Source: Acidimicrobiia bacterium (GTDB lineage Bacteria; Actinomycetota; Acidimicrobiia; Acidimicrobiales; Iamiaceae). Taken from it: a DNA stretch of 16,518 bases. Position numbers and translations under genes: made by a program. Numbering within the stretch: position 1 is the stretch's first letter; the number at the start of each line of letters is the position of its first letter. The stretch covers positions 1 through 16,518 of the forward strand of contig JAFBAD010000115.1 of NCBI GenBank assembly GCA_019247975.1. Reading direction: 5' to 3'. Shown in pieces: positions 1 to 6,953 of the stretch. Under the pieces are notes generated by a model. That model did no database searches, was not told where the DNA came from, and saw only the letters and a list, made by a program, of their open reading frames with translations.

Positions 1-51
1 GCCGAGGGCCGAGAGCAGTCGCAGCGGGGTGAGGTTCTCGGCGGCGGACAC
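1..51 (-). CDS. tal: Probable transaldolase, N-terminal 17 codons only
   Basis: Partial gene running off the left edge. It starts at a GTG (complement of 49-51), preceded at a 6-nt spacing by a strong Shine-Dalgarno AAAGGAG (complement of 58-64), which overlaps the transketolase stop codon. The visible N-terminus reads MSAAENLTPLRLLSALG. This resembles the opening of bacterial transaldolases, which typically have an Asn-Pro-Leu-x-x-Leu...Gly-Gln-Ser-x-Trp segment here. Transaldolase commonly follows transketolase in actinobacteria, where both serve the non-oxidative pentose phosphate pathway. The 12-nt gap and the good ribosome binding site indicate an operon with tkt. The call rests on 17 residues plus context; any gene downstream of tkt could in principle start this way. 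Confidence 0.55.
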   Translation of the reverse strand, partial: MSAAENLTPLRLLSALG

Positions 52-57
52 GACGGA

Positions 58-64
58 CTCCTTT
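58..64 (-). promoter_or_regulatory. Shine-Dalgarno of the probable transaldolase gene
   Basis: AAAGGAG on the minus strand, 6 nt before the GTG start at 51. It shares its first base with the transketolase TGA stop, so translation of the two genes may be coupled. It fixes the start of the truncated left-edge gene. Confidence 0.65.
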
Positions 65-2046
65 CAGCTCGATCTGGCGGGCTCGCTCCGCAGCAGCGCG
101 CGGGCGCGCGCTGCGATGTTCTCGTCGGTGAACCCGAGCTTCTCCAACACGGTCGTACCCGGCGCGGATGCGCCGAAGCGGTCGACGGTCACCGCGGCGT
201 CGGCCCAGCGGTCCCACCCGAAGGACACCCCGGCCTCGACGGCCAGCGTGGCGACGTCGGGCGGGATCACATCGTCCTGGTAGCGCTCGGACTGCTCCGA
301 GAACAGCTCCCAGCTCGGCATCGAGACCACCTGGGTGGCGACGCCCTCGGTCAGCAGCCGCTCGGCCGCCTCGACGCAGACCCACACCTCGCCGCCCGTG
401 CCGACGAGCACGAGGTCCGGCGAACGACCCGACACGGCGCGGAGCACGTAGGCGCCCTTGGCCACGCCGTCGGAGAAGGTGCCCTCGAGGACCGGGAGGT
501 CCTGGCGGCTCAGCGCCATCGCGACGGGACCCTTGCGCCCGACCGCGATCCGCCAGGCGGCCGAGGTCTCGTTCGCGTCGGCGGGCCGGATGACGGTCAG
601 GCCCGGCATCGCCCGCAGCGCAGCGAGGTGCTCGACCGGCTGGTGCGTGGGCCCGTCCTCGCCGAGGCCGAGCGAGTCGTGGGTGAAGGAGTAGATGACG
701 TGGGCCTCGCTGATCGCGGCGAGCCGGATCGAGCCCCGCATGTAGTCGCTGAAGGTGAGGAACGTGCCGCCGACCGGCAGCAGCCCGCCGTGCAGCGCCA
801 TGCCGTTCATCACGCCACCCATGCCGTGCTCGCGCACGCCGAAGTGGAGCTGCCGGCCGCCCGGGTCCTCGCGGGACTGCACGCCGTTGTCCTTGACCGT
901 CGTGCCGGTGTTGCCGGTGAGGTCGGCGCCGCCGGCCACCAGACCGGGGACCTTCGGCAGCAGCGCCTCGAGGCACGCACCGCTCGCCTTGCGGGTGGCG
1001 ATCTTGTCGCCTGCACCCCAGCTCGGGAGGAGGTCCTCCCAGCCGGCCGTGCCGGTGCCGGCCAGGCAGGCCTCCCACTCGGCCCGGTCGCCGGTCCACT
1101 CGTCGAAGCGCTTCTCCCAGTTCTCCCGAGCACCCCGGCCGGCCCGGCCTGCGGACCGGTACAGGTTCAGCACGTCGTCGGGGACGAAGAACGTCTCGTC
1201 GGCCGGCAGCCCGAGGATCTCCTTGGTGACCCGCACCTCGTCCTCGCCGAGCGGGTTGCCGTGCGCGTGCTCGGTGTCGGTGTACTTCGGCGACGGGTAG
1301 CCGATGTGGCTGCGCAGGATGAGGAGCGACGGCGCGTCGTCGACCTCCATGCCGCGGCGCAGGCCGGCCTCGAGCGCGTCGAGGTCGTTCGCCACCTCGC
1401 CGAGGCGGTCCACGTGCCAGCCGTACGCCTCGAACCGCTTGCCCGCGTCGTCGTTCAGCGCGAGCTCGGTGGGACCGTCGATCGAGATGTGGTTGTCGTC
1501 GTAGACGTAGATGAGACGACCGAGGCCGAGGTGCCCTGCGAGCGATGCGGCCTCGTGGCTGATGCCCTCCTCGAGGTCGCCGTCGGAGCAGAAGACGAAG
1601 GTGTGGTGGTCGCAGAGGTCGGCACCGAAGCGGGCCCGCAGCCAGCGCTCGGCGATGCCCATGCCGACACCGTTGGAGAAGCCCTGCCCAAGGGGCCCGG
1701 TGGTCACCTCCACGCCGGTGGTGTGGTGCACCTCCGGGTGGCCCGGCGTCCGGGAGCCCCACTGGCGGAACTGCTTCAGGTCGTCGAGCGTCAGCCCGAA
1801 GCCGGTGAGGTGGAGCATCGAGTAGATGAGCGGTGACGCGTGCCCGCACGACAGGACGAACCGGTCGCGATCGGGCCAGTCGGGCGCCTCCGCGTCGTAG
1901 GTCATGACGCGCGTCCACAGCACGTGGGCGAGCGGCGCGAGGGCCATCGCGGTGCCGGGGTGGCCGCTGTTGGCCCGCTGCGGCATGTCCATGGCGAGGC
2001 CACGGATGACGTTGATGGCCCGCTGCTCTAGGTCGACATCATCCAC
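64..2046 (-). CDS. tkt: Transketolase
   Basis: Complete 660-residue protein, the usual length for bacterial transketolase. It transfers two-carbon ketol units between sugar phosphates using thiamine diphosphate and a divalent metal, in the cytoplasm. Seen in the sequence: SGHPG near residues 27-31 (conserved His), the diphosphate-binding stretch SDGDLEEG at about 154-161 with Asn185 some 26 residues on (metal site), GPLGQG at 117-122, the REHGM segment holding the catalytic Glu, and the DGPTHQP segment of the pyrimidine domain. The GTG start is supported by a -10-like TAGATT ending 6 nt upstream, so the mRNA is probably leaderless. A probable transaldolase follows after 12 nt. It is divergent from the aldehyde dehydrogenase gene. 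Nothing is unusual apart from the leaderless start. Confidence 0.96.
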   Translation of the reverse strand: MDDVDLEQRAINVIRGLAMDMPQRANSGHPGTAMALAPLAHVLWTRVMTYDAEAPDWPDRDRFVLSCGHASPLIYSMLHLTGFGLTLDDLKQFRQWGSRTPGHPEVHHTTGVEVTTGPLGQGFSNGVGMGIAERWLRARFGADLCDHHTFVFCSDGDLEEGISHEAASLAGHLGLGRLIYVYDDNHISIDGPTELALNDDAGKRFEAYGWHVDRLGEVANDLDALEAGLRRGMEVDDAPSLLILRSHIGYPSPKYTDTEHAHGNPLGEDEVRVTKEILGLPADETFFVPDDVLNLYRSAGRAGRGARENWEKRFDEWTGDRAEWEACLAGTGTAGWEDLLPSWGAGDKIATRKASGACLEALLPKVPGLVAGGADLTGNTGTTVKDNGVQSREDPGGRQLHFGVREHGMGGVMNGMALHGGLLPVGGTFLTFSDYMRGSIRLAAISEAHVIYSFTHDSLGLGEDGPTHQPVEHLAALRAMPGLTVIRPADANETSAAWRIAVGRKGPVAMALSRQDLPVLEGTFSDGVAKGAYVLRAVSGRSPDLVLVGTGGEVWVCVEAAERLLTEGVATQVVSMPSWELFSEQSERYQDDVIPPDVATLAVEAGVSFGWDRWADAAVTVDRFGASAPGTTVLEKLGFTDENIAARARALLRSEPARSS

Positions 2047-2052
2047 CGGTTC

Positions 2053-2058
2053 AATCTA
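2053..2058 (-). promoter_or_regulatory. -10 box of tkt, leaderless start
   Basis: Minus-strand TAGATT (TANNNT class) ends 6 nt before the tkt GTG. No purine-rich ribosome binding site lies between them. This spacing would place the transcription start at or next to the start codon. No convincing -35 element was seen. Confidence 0.5.
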
Positions 2059-2105
2059 TGCCCATGCGGCTGGCCCCGAATCGAGGGGGGCGTTGCCGCC
2101 GGAAT

Positions 2106-2119
2106 TGGAACGTGTTCTA
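2106..2119. promoter_or_regulatory. KstR-like operator upstream of aldehyde dehydrogenase
   Basis: The 14-mer TGGAACGTGTTCTA fits every fixed position of TNNAACNNGTTNNA, the consensus known for KstR, the TetR-family repressor of cholesterol catabolism in Mycobacterium and Rhodococcus. Its arms GAAC and GTTC are perfect inverted repeats around a GT centre. It overlaps by two bases the probable -10 box TACCCT, so a bound repressor would block RNA polymerase. Which regulator uses it is unknown; the TetR gene in this window is one untested candidate. Confidence 0.5.
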
Positions 2120-2123
2120 CCCT
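2118..2123 (+). promoter_or_regulatory. Probable -10 box of the aldehyde dehydrogenase gene
   Basis: TACCCT on the plus strand lies 32 nt before the ATG at 2156, leaving a short leader of roughly 25 nt that carries a purine-rich ribosome binding site (GAGGGGAG) before the start codon. A weak -35 candidate, TTGCCG, lies at 2093-2098, but its 19-nt spacing is long. The box overlaps the KstR-like palindrome. Confidence 0.45.
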
Positions 2124-2155
2124 GACCCCCGGAACAGACGAGGGGAGCTCGCGCA

Positions 2156-3595
2156 ATGCCTGTCGAGGATCGGCTGTACATCGGTGGTGACTGGGTCGCA
2201 CCGGAGGGGACCGGGGTGATCGAGGTCTTCTCGCCCGCCACCGAGGAGAAGGTCGGTCAGGTGCCCGAGGGCACGACCGCGGACATCGACAAGGCGGTCG
2301 CCGCGGCGCGCACCGCCTTCGACGCCGGCGAGTGGACGCGCATGGCGCCCGAGGAGCGGGCGCAGCTGCTGTCGTCGCTCTCGGCAACCATCCAGGCCCG
2401 GGCCGACGAGATCGCCCGCCTGATCACGAACGAGAACGGCTCGCCGTACTCGTGGGGGATCATGGGCCAGGTCTTCGCCTCGACGATGGTCGCCGACTTC
2501 TACACCGGGCTGGCCAAGGAGTACACGTTCAGCGAGGAGCGGGTCGGGACGATGGGCAACAAGGCCCTCGTGCGCAAGCTCCCGGTGGGCGTGGTCGGCG
2601 GCATCGTGCCGTGGAACGTCCCGCTCTTCACGACGATGCTCAAGCTCGCGCCGGCGATGGTCGCGGGCGCCACGATGGTGCTGAAGCCGGCTCCCGAGAC
2701 GCCGCTCGACGCGCAGGTGCTCGCGGAGATCGCGCACGAGGTCGGCATCCCGGCCGGTGTGCTCAACATCGTGCCGGCGGGCCGTGAGGTCGGCGAGCAC
2801 CTCGTCACCCACCCCGACGTCGACAAGATCGCCTTCACGGGCAGCACCGCCGCCGGCCGCAAGATCGCCGCGCTGTGCGGCGAGCGCCTGCGCCGGGTCA
2901 CCCTCGAGCTCGGCGGCAAGTCGGCGTCGATCATCCTCGACGACGCGGACCTCAGCCAGGTCGTGCCCGCGCTGGTACCGGCCGGCACGATGAACAACGG
3001 CCAGGCCTGCGTCGCGCAGACCCGCATCCTCGCCAGCCGCGATCGCTACGACGAGGTGGTCGACGCGATCGCCGAGGCGGTCGGCAACCTCAAGGTCGGC
3101 GACCCGCTCGACCCCGAGACCGAGATCGGCCCGCTCACCGCCGAGCGCCAGCGCGACCGGGTCGAGGGCTACCTCGCCTCGGGCCGCGAGGAGGGCGCGA
3201 AGGTCGTCGTCGGCGGCGGCCGCCCGGCCGGCCAGCCCAAGGGCTGGTTCGTCGAGCCGACCGTCTTCTCCGGCGTGAAGAACTCCATGCGCATCGCGCA
3301 GGAGGAGATCTTCGGCCCGGTGCTGTCGGTCATCCCCTACGACGACGTCGACGACGCAGTCGCGATCGCCAACGACTCCGACTACGGCCTGTCCGGCTCG
3401 GTCTACGGCGCCGACGTCGACACCGCGACCGAGATCGCCGGCCGGGTGCGCACCGGCACCACTGCGGTGAACGGCTTCATGCTCGAGTTCGGCTGCCCGT
3501 TCGGTGGCTTCAAGGGCTCGGGCCTCGGCCGCGAGCTCGGCCCCGAAGGCCTCGAGGCCTACCTCGAGCTCCAGTCGGTCTCGCTGCCCGCCTGA
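2156..3595 (+). CDS. NAD(P)+-dependent aldehyde dehydrogenase family protein
   Basis: A 479-residue protein of normal length for the ALDH superfamily, which oxidises aldehydes to carboxylic acids. Seen: VPWNVPL with the oxyanion-hole Asn154, KPAPETP with Lys177 for cofactor binding, FTGSTAAG at 227-234 (nucleotide-binding loop), ELGGKS with the general base Glu251, the catalytic Cys285 in NGQACV, and EEIFGPVLS near residue 390. The ATG start follows a good Shine-Dalgarno (GGGGAG). It is monocistronic: divergent from tkt upstream, with a palindromic terminator immediately downstream. The substrate cannot be read from sequence. The KstR-like operator suggests a role in steroid, terpenoid or other lipid catabolism, but that is inference from one site. 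Confidence 0.93.
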   Translation: MPVEDRLYIGGDWVAPEGTGVIEVFSPATEEKVGQVPEGTTADIDKAVAAARTAFDAGEWTRMAPEERAQLLSSLSATIQARADEIARLITNENGSPYSWGIMGQVFASTMVADFYTGLAKEYTFSEERVGTMGNKALVRKLPVGVVGGIVPWNVPLFTTMLKLAPAMVAGATMVLKPAPETPLDAQVLAEIAHEVGIPAGVLNIVPAGREVGEHLVTHPDVDKIAFTGSTAAGRKIAALCGERLRRVTLELGGKSASIILDDADLSQVVPALVPAGTMNNGQACVAQTRILASRDRYDEVVDAIAEAVGNLKVGDPLDPETEIGPLTAERQRDRVEGYLASGREEGAKVVVGGGRPAGQPKGWFVEPTVFSGVKNSMRIAQEEIFGPVLSVIPYDDVDDAVAIANDSDYGLSGSVYGADVDTATEIAGRVRTGTTAVNGFMLEFGCPFGGFKGSGLGRELGPEGLEAYLELQSVSLPA

Positions 3596-3600
3596 CGTTC

Positions 3601-3639
3601 GAAGGTCATACCGGTCGGAATCCGACCGGTATGACCTTC
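3601..3639. terminator. Bidirectional terminator, perfect 39-nt palindrome
   Basis: The arms at 3601-3619 and 3621-3639 are exact reverse complements around a single central base. As RNA this gives about an 18-bp stem with a 3-nt loop (AAT). It starts 5 nt after the aldehyde dehydrogenase stop, and its right arm contains two bases of the stop codon of the converging FIST gene. There is no clear T-tract on either side, so it would be a U-poor terminator, as is common in GC-rich actinobacteria. Because it is symmetric it can serve both strands. Confidence 0.75.
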
Positions 3640-4768
3640 AGTCTTCGCGGAAGAGGGCGACCGATGCGGTGAAGCCGTGGAGGAAGCTGCGCCGGCCGAC
3701 CGGGCCGATCTCGCCCGCGCAGAACATGCCGGCGCAGCGGCCGTGCGTGATCTCGGCGACCAGCTCGGCGTCGTGGTGCGGGCGGCCGAACAGGTTGGTG
3801 CCGCGGCCGTTGCAGGAGAAGACGAGCGCGCCGTCCGCCGTGCCCGACGCGCCGAGCATCTCCCGGAGGTCCTCGTCCGCGGTGCCCGCGTCGCGCACGT
3901 GGAACTGGATCGTCGTGCCGACCTCGACCTCCTGGCCGATCGCGACCGCGCCGTTCGACCGATCAGCGCCGAGCACGCCGCGCACGAGGAAGTCGCCCCG
4001 CTCGAAGGTGTCCTTCGCCTCGTCGACGACGATGCCCACGTGCAGCCCGGCCTGCATCAGCGCGCGCTCGTCGGGTGAGGCCGCCGCGGCGAGGTCGAGC
4101 ACCCGCTCGAGCGCGGGCTTGCCGGCGAGCTCGTACACGATGTTGCGCTCGGACTTCGTGACGATCATCGGCTCACCGAGCGGGCGGCAACCCTGCGAGA
4201 CGAGCGGGACGACCGCACGGTCCGGAGGGAGGAGCACGCCGACCGCGCCGTCCTCGTGGAGCCGCTGGTCGAGGATCAACCGGTTGCCACCCGGTCCGCG
4301 GGCGGCCGACGCGAGCCCGCCGATCACCGTGACGCCCGACGCGGCCAGGTCCGGCAGGACCGCATCGGCCGGGAACGTGAAGGGGTCGGTCAGCAGCACG
4401 AGCGTGGAGCCCGGCGCGATGTCGTCGGGCAGGCCGCCGATCACCGTGTCGTCGAGGCCCTGCACCGCCTCCAACCGCACCGGCGTGGCGGGGCCGGTCG
4501 TGCCCGCCCACAGCGTGAGCGCGGTCGTCTCCTCGACCTCCTGACCGCCGGCCAGCACCGACACCGCGGTCGAGCCGATCAGCGTGCGCGGTCGCAGCAC
4601 GGCGTGGACCGCGCCGACGACGTCTTCGAGCGCGCCGGTCATCGGGGCCGTCGCGAAGAGGACGGCCAGGTCGGGCTCGGCGGGGAGCGACTCGAGGATC
4701 TGGCCGAGGACCTCGCCGGCCGCCTCGGCGGGGAGCGGGTGCTCGGAGAGCGCAGCAGCGAAGGGCAC
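3638..4768 (-). CDS. FIST domain protein (FIST_N plus FIST_C)
   Basis: A 376-residue protein made almost entirely of a FIST sensory module: an N-terminal FIST domain (roughly residues 30-215) and a C-terminal FIST_C domain (roughly 225-355). Recognisable features include an IGSTAVSVLAGG-type segment, the GGLASAARGPGGNRL region and the C-terminal FSCNGRGTNLFG and GMFCAGEIGPVG segments. FIST domains are predicted to sense small ligands such as amino acids and are usually fused to signalling domains; here none is fused, so its output is unknown. The frame is open another 69 codons upstream, but that part is arginine/serine-rich and overlaps the preceding gene. The GTG at 4766-4768, one base after that gene's stop, is the sensible start. 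It is the last gene of the nagA operon. Confidence 0.85.
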   Translation of the reverse strand: MPFAAALSEHPLPAEAAGEVLGQILESLPAEPDLAVLFATAPMTGALEDVVGAVHAVLRPRTLIGSTAVSVLAGGQEVEETTALTLWAGTTGPATPVRLEAVQGLDDTVIGGLPDDIAPGSTLVLLTDPFTFPADAVLPDLAASGVTVIGGLASAARGPGGNRLILDQRLHEDGAVGVLLPPDRAVVPLVSQGCRPLGEPMIVTKSERNIVYELAGKPALERVLDLAAAASPDERALMQAGLHVGIVVDEAKDTFERGDFLVRGVLGADRSNGAVAIGQEVEVGTTIQFHVRDAGTADEDLREMLGASGTADGALVFSCNGRGTNLFGRPHHDAELVAEITHGRCAGMFCAGEIGPVGRRSFLHGFTASVALFRED

Positions 4769-4769
4769 G

Positions 4770-5156
4770 TCAGCCGGCCGGGGGGAGCAGGGTGAAGGGG
4801 ACGACGACCTCGGGTCCGAAGTCGATCCGGCAGCGGGCCTCGACGGTCCCGTAGTCCTCGAACGCGAGCTCGGCCCGCACCAGCCGGTAGTTGAACTTGC
4901 CCGGCTCGACCTGGAGCGGCTGGACGTTGCGGGCGACCTGCTCGCCGTCGCGGTGGTACGTGACCTCCAGCGCACCGGAGCCGCCGTCCTCCGGCGGGCA
5001 GTAGACGAGGACGAGCAGGTGCGGCTCGACGGTCACCGGCGCGGGGGCCGGCGCGGCGAGGGAGAAGTGGACACCGGTCAGGTCGATGCGGGTCGACGGA
5101 CCCGGGACCTGCCGCAGCTCGATGTTCTCGATGAAGAAGGCGCCGACGATGTGCAT
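4770..5156 (-). CDS. Conserved-looking small beta-rich protein, function unknown
   Basis: A 128-residue soluble protein starting at an ATG 12 nt after the nagA stop and ending one base before the FIST gene. It lacks a signal peptide, membrane segments and cysteine motifs. The sequence alternates short hydrophobic and polar stretches (HIVGAFFIENIEL, HLLVLVYCPP, FNYRLVRAELAF, VVVPFTLLPPAG), as in an all-beta sandwich. I do not recognise the family; the architecture weakly recalls small DUF beta-sandwich proteins that end in a VPF-type strand. Its tight packing between nagA and the FIST gene argues that it is real and co-expressed with both. Confidence 0.72.
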   Translation of the reverse strand: MHIVGAFFIENIELRQVPGPSTRIDLTGVHFSLAAPAPAPVTVEPHLLVLVYCPPEDGGSGALEVTYHRDGEQVARNVQPLQVEPGKFNYRLVRAELAFEDYGTVEARCRIDFGPEVVVPFTLLPPAG

Positions 5157-5168
5157 GGCCGGTCGAAC

Positions 5169-6263
5169 CTACCCGTGCACCTGCTCGCCACCGACCCAGG
5201 TGGCCTGCGCCTCCAGGGTCTCGGCATGCAGGGCCGCGATGTCGGCCCGGCGGCCCGGCTCGAGCGCGCCCCGGTCGTCGAGGCCGAGGAGCGCAGCCGG
5301 GTTGGCGCTGGCCGCGGCGACCGCCCGCTCCAGCGAGACGCCGCAGTGCGCCACGACGTTGGCGACCGCCCGGTCGAGGGTGAGCGCGCTGCCGGCCAGC
5401 GTGCCGTCGGGGAGGCGGGGCGCCGTCCCGTCGTGGACGAGGTCGATGCCGCCCACCCGGCCCCGCCGCCATGCGACCGAGTCGGTCACCAGGACCACCC
5501 GGTCGGCCGGCTTGCAGCGGAAGGCGACCTCCAGCGCGGCCGGGTGCACGTGCACCAGGTCGGCGATGAGCGACACGGCCACCCGGTCGTCGGTGAGGAG
5601 CGCGCCGACCATGCCCGGAGCCCGGTGGTCGAGGCCGCTCATGCCGTTGAACCCGTGGGTGACCAGGCGGGCGCCGGCGTCGACCCCGGCCCGGGCCTGG
5701 TCGATCGTCGCGGCGGAGTGACCGAGGCTGACCAGCACGCCTCGTCGCACGAGCGCCGCGATCGCGTCGGCCGCGCCGGGCGGCTCGGGAGCGACCGTCA
5801 CCAGGGCGATCCCCGGCGGCAGGTCCTCGAGCCAGCGGAGGTCGGCGGGGATGATCAGGTCAGGCGGGTGGGCGCCGGGCTTGCCGCCGAGGAACGGGCC
5901 TTCGAGGTGCGCTCCGGCGATGGCGGGGCGGGCGCCGGGCCGGGCGGCCGCCTCGGCGATGCGGGCGAGGGGGCGCGCGTAGCGGTCGAGCGGCGCGGTC
6001 ACGAGCGTCGGGCACCAGGTGGTGACGCCCTGGGCCGCCAGGAGGGCGTCGAGGCGCTCCCAGTCCCCACCCTCGGCGCTCGCCACGTCGACGTCGTCGA
6101 TGCCGTTGACCTGCAGGTCGACGAGGCCTGGCACGAGCACGCGATCGGGCGCCGAGCCGGTGGTCGGGCCGACGTGGGTGATGCGTTCACCGTCGGTTTC
6201 GACGACCCCCGGAGAGAGCACGCCTTGGGGCGTCACGACCCGCTGAGCAGCCAGGATGGGCAC
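5169..6263 (-). CDS. nagA: N-acetylglucosamine-6-phosphate deacetylase
   Basis: A 364-residue amidohydrolase-superfamily enzyme, close to the usual 370-390. It converts GlcNAc-6-phosphate to glucosamine-6-phosphate and acetate in amino-sugar use and cell-wall recycling. Seen: PGLVDLQVNG at 45-54, the metal ligand Glu121 in HLEGPF, His182 in GHS, His203 in THGFNGM, HVHP at 238-241 (substrate contact), and the catalytic Asp261 in VTDS. The spacing between these residues matches E. coli NagA. Also seen is LPDGTLAGSALTLDRAV at 284-300. The start is a GTG with a -10-like TACGCT 6 nt upstream, so it is probably leaderless. It is the first gene of a minus-strand operon with an unknown gene and a FIST gene, and it is divergent from tetR. 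No nagB or sugar transporter is in the window. Confidence 0.9.
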   Translation of the reverse strand: MPILAAQRVVTPQGVLSPGVVETDGERITHVGPTTGSAPDRVLVPGLVDLQVNGIDDVDVASAEGGDWERLDALLAAQGVTTWCPTLVTAPLDRYARPLARIAEAAARPGARPAIAGAHLEGPFLGGKPGAHPPDLIIPADLRWLEDLPPGIALVTVAPEPPGAADAIAALVRRGVLVSLGHSAATIDQARAGVDAGARLVTHGFNGMSGLDHRAPGMVGALLTDDRVAVSLIADLVHVHPAALEVAFRCKPADRVVLVTDSVAWRRGRVGGIDLVHDGTAPRLPDGTLAGSALTLDRAVANVVAHCGVSLERAVAAASANPAALLGLDDRGALEPGRRADIAALHAETLEAQATWVGGEQVHG

Positions 6264-6269
6264 GAAAGG

Positions 6270-6275
6270 AGCGTA
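6270..6275 (-). promoter_or_regulatory. -10 box of nagA, leaderless start
   Basis: Minus-strand TACGCT (TANNNT class) ends 6 nt before the nagA GTG, with no Shine-Dalgarno between. It faces away from the tetR -10 box, with 18 bp between the two boxes. The upstream halves of both promoters therefore overlap, and one bound regulator could affect both genes. Confidence 0.5.
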
Positions 6276-6293
6276 AGGCCGGGCACCGTGACC

Positions 6294-6299
6294 TAGCCT
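6294..6299 (+). promoter_or_regulatory. -10 box of tetR, leaderless start
   Basis: Plus-strand TAGCCT ends 7 nt before the tetR GTG with no ribosome binding site between, again a leaderless arrangement. The short palindrome CACCGTG just upstream (6284-6290) is too small to call an operator. Confidence 0.5.
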
Positions 6300-6306
6300 C
6301 GATCCC

Positions 6307-6927
6307 GTGGGGACGACCGATCAGGCGATTTCCACGCGAGAGGCGATCCTCTTCGAAGCGCGCCGTCTGTTCGCCCTGCACGGCTACGACGGCACCTCCC
6401 TCAACGTCATTGCGGACGCGGTGGGGATCCGACGCCCGAGCCTGCTCCACCACTTCCCGTCGAAGGAGGCCCTCTACTCCGAGGTCTTCCTCTGGAGCCT
6501 GGGGGAGTGGACCGAGCGGGTCGAGGAAGCGGTCGACGAGCCCGGCCACGAGGGCTGGAACAAGGTCGACTTCGTGATCACCGCCGGCTTCCGCTTCTTC
6601 GAGGACAACCCCGAGTTCGTCCGCATGGTGCGCCGCGAGGCGCTCGAGGGCGGCGCCCACCTCGGCGTCGACCTCGGCGCCATGCTCAAGCCCCACTTCG
6701 ACCGGGCGGTCCAGTACTTCCGCCGGGAGATGGAGGCCGGTCGGTTCCGTGCCCACGACCCCGAGCAGCTGATCCTCACCGGCTACGGCGCGCTGCTGAC
6801 CTACTTCTCCGACGCGATGTTCTTCGAGGCGCTGCTGGGACGCGACCCGATGCGGTCCGACGCCCTCCAGGCCCGCCTCGACCACGTGCTCGACCTCTTC
6901 CGGGTCGCCCTCCAGCCGACCGCCTAG
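6307..6927 (+). CDS. TetR/AcrR family transcriptional regulator
   Basis: A 206-residue one-component regulator of typical length. An N-terminal three-helix DNA-binding domain (about residues 10-58) contains EARRLFALHGYDGTSLNVIA, then VGIRRPSLLHHFPSKEALY, the classic TetR helix-turn-helix and following helix. Residues from about 65 on form the helical ligand and dimer domain, whose inducer cannot be predicted. The GTG start directly follows a -10 box. It is transcribed divergently from nagA and convergently with the GH84 gene. TetR genes often control themselves and the divergent neighbour, so the nagA operon is the first candidate target; the KstR-like site near 2110 is a second. Neither is shown. 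Confidence 0.92.
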   Translation: MGTTDQAISTREAILFEARRLFALHGYDGTSLNVIADAVGIRRPSLLHHFPSKEALYSEVFLWSLGEWTERVEEAVDEPGHEGWNKVDFVITAGFRFFEDNPEFVRMVRREALEGGAHLGVDLGAMLKPHFDRAVQYFRREMEAGRFRAHDPEQLILTGYGALLTYFSDAMFFEALLGRDPMRSDALQARLDHVLDLFRVALQPTA

Positions 6928-6953
6928 CTCGTGGCCGGGTCTAGGCCTGCGGC
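6915..6953. terminator. Possible bidirectional terminator between tetR and the GH84 gene
   Basis: The convergent genes are only 13 nt apart, and their TAG stops sit in mirror positions. GCCTAG (6922-6927) and CTAGGC (6941-6946) are perfect inverted repeats around the 13-nt gap. The pairing resumes after three mismatches with GCCG (6915-6918) and CGGC (6950-6953). There is no T-tract. It may be a weak hairpin terminator overlapping both coding ends. Confidence 0.35.

Noticed and set aside
628..1836. 402-codon open frame on the plus strand inside tkt
   Set aside because: It is antisense to the transketolase cofactor-binding regions; the composition is Val/Ala/Glu/Arg-rich without motifs.
4769..4975. 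N-terminal extension of the FIST frame
   Set aside because: Arg/Ser-rich out-of-frame reading of the preceding gene; a GTG one base after that gene's stop gives a natural start.
4584..6296. 570-codon open frame on the plus strand, antisense to nagA and its neighbour
   Set aside because: Low-complexity Arg/Gly/Asp/Val-rich product with no domain. It is exactly opposite genes with clear catalytic motifs. Long antisense frames are expected when third positions are nearly all G or C.
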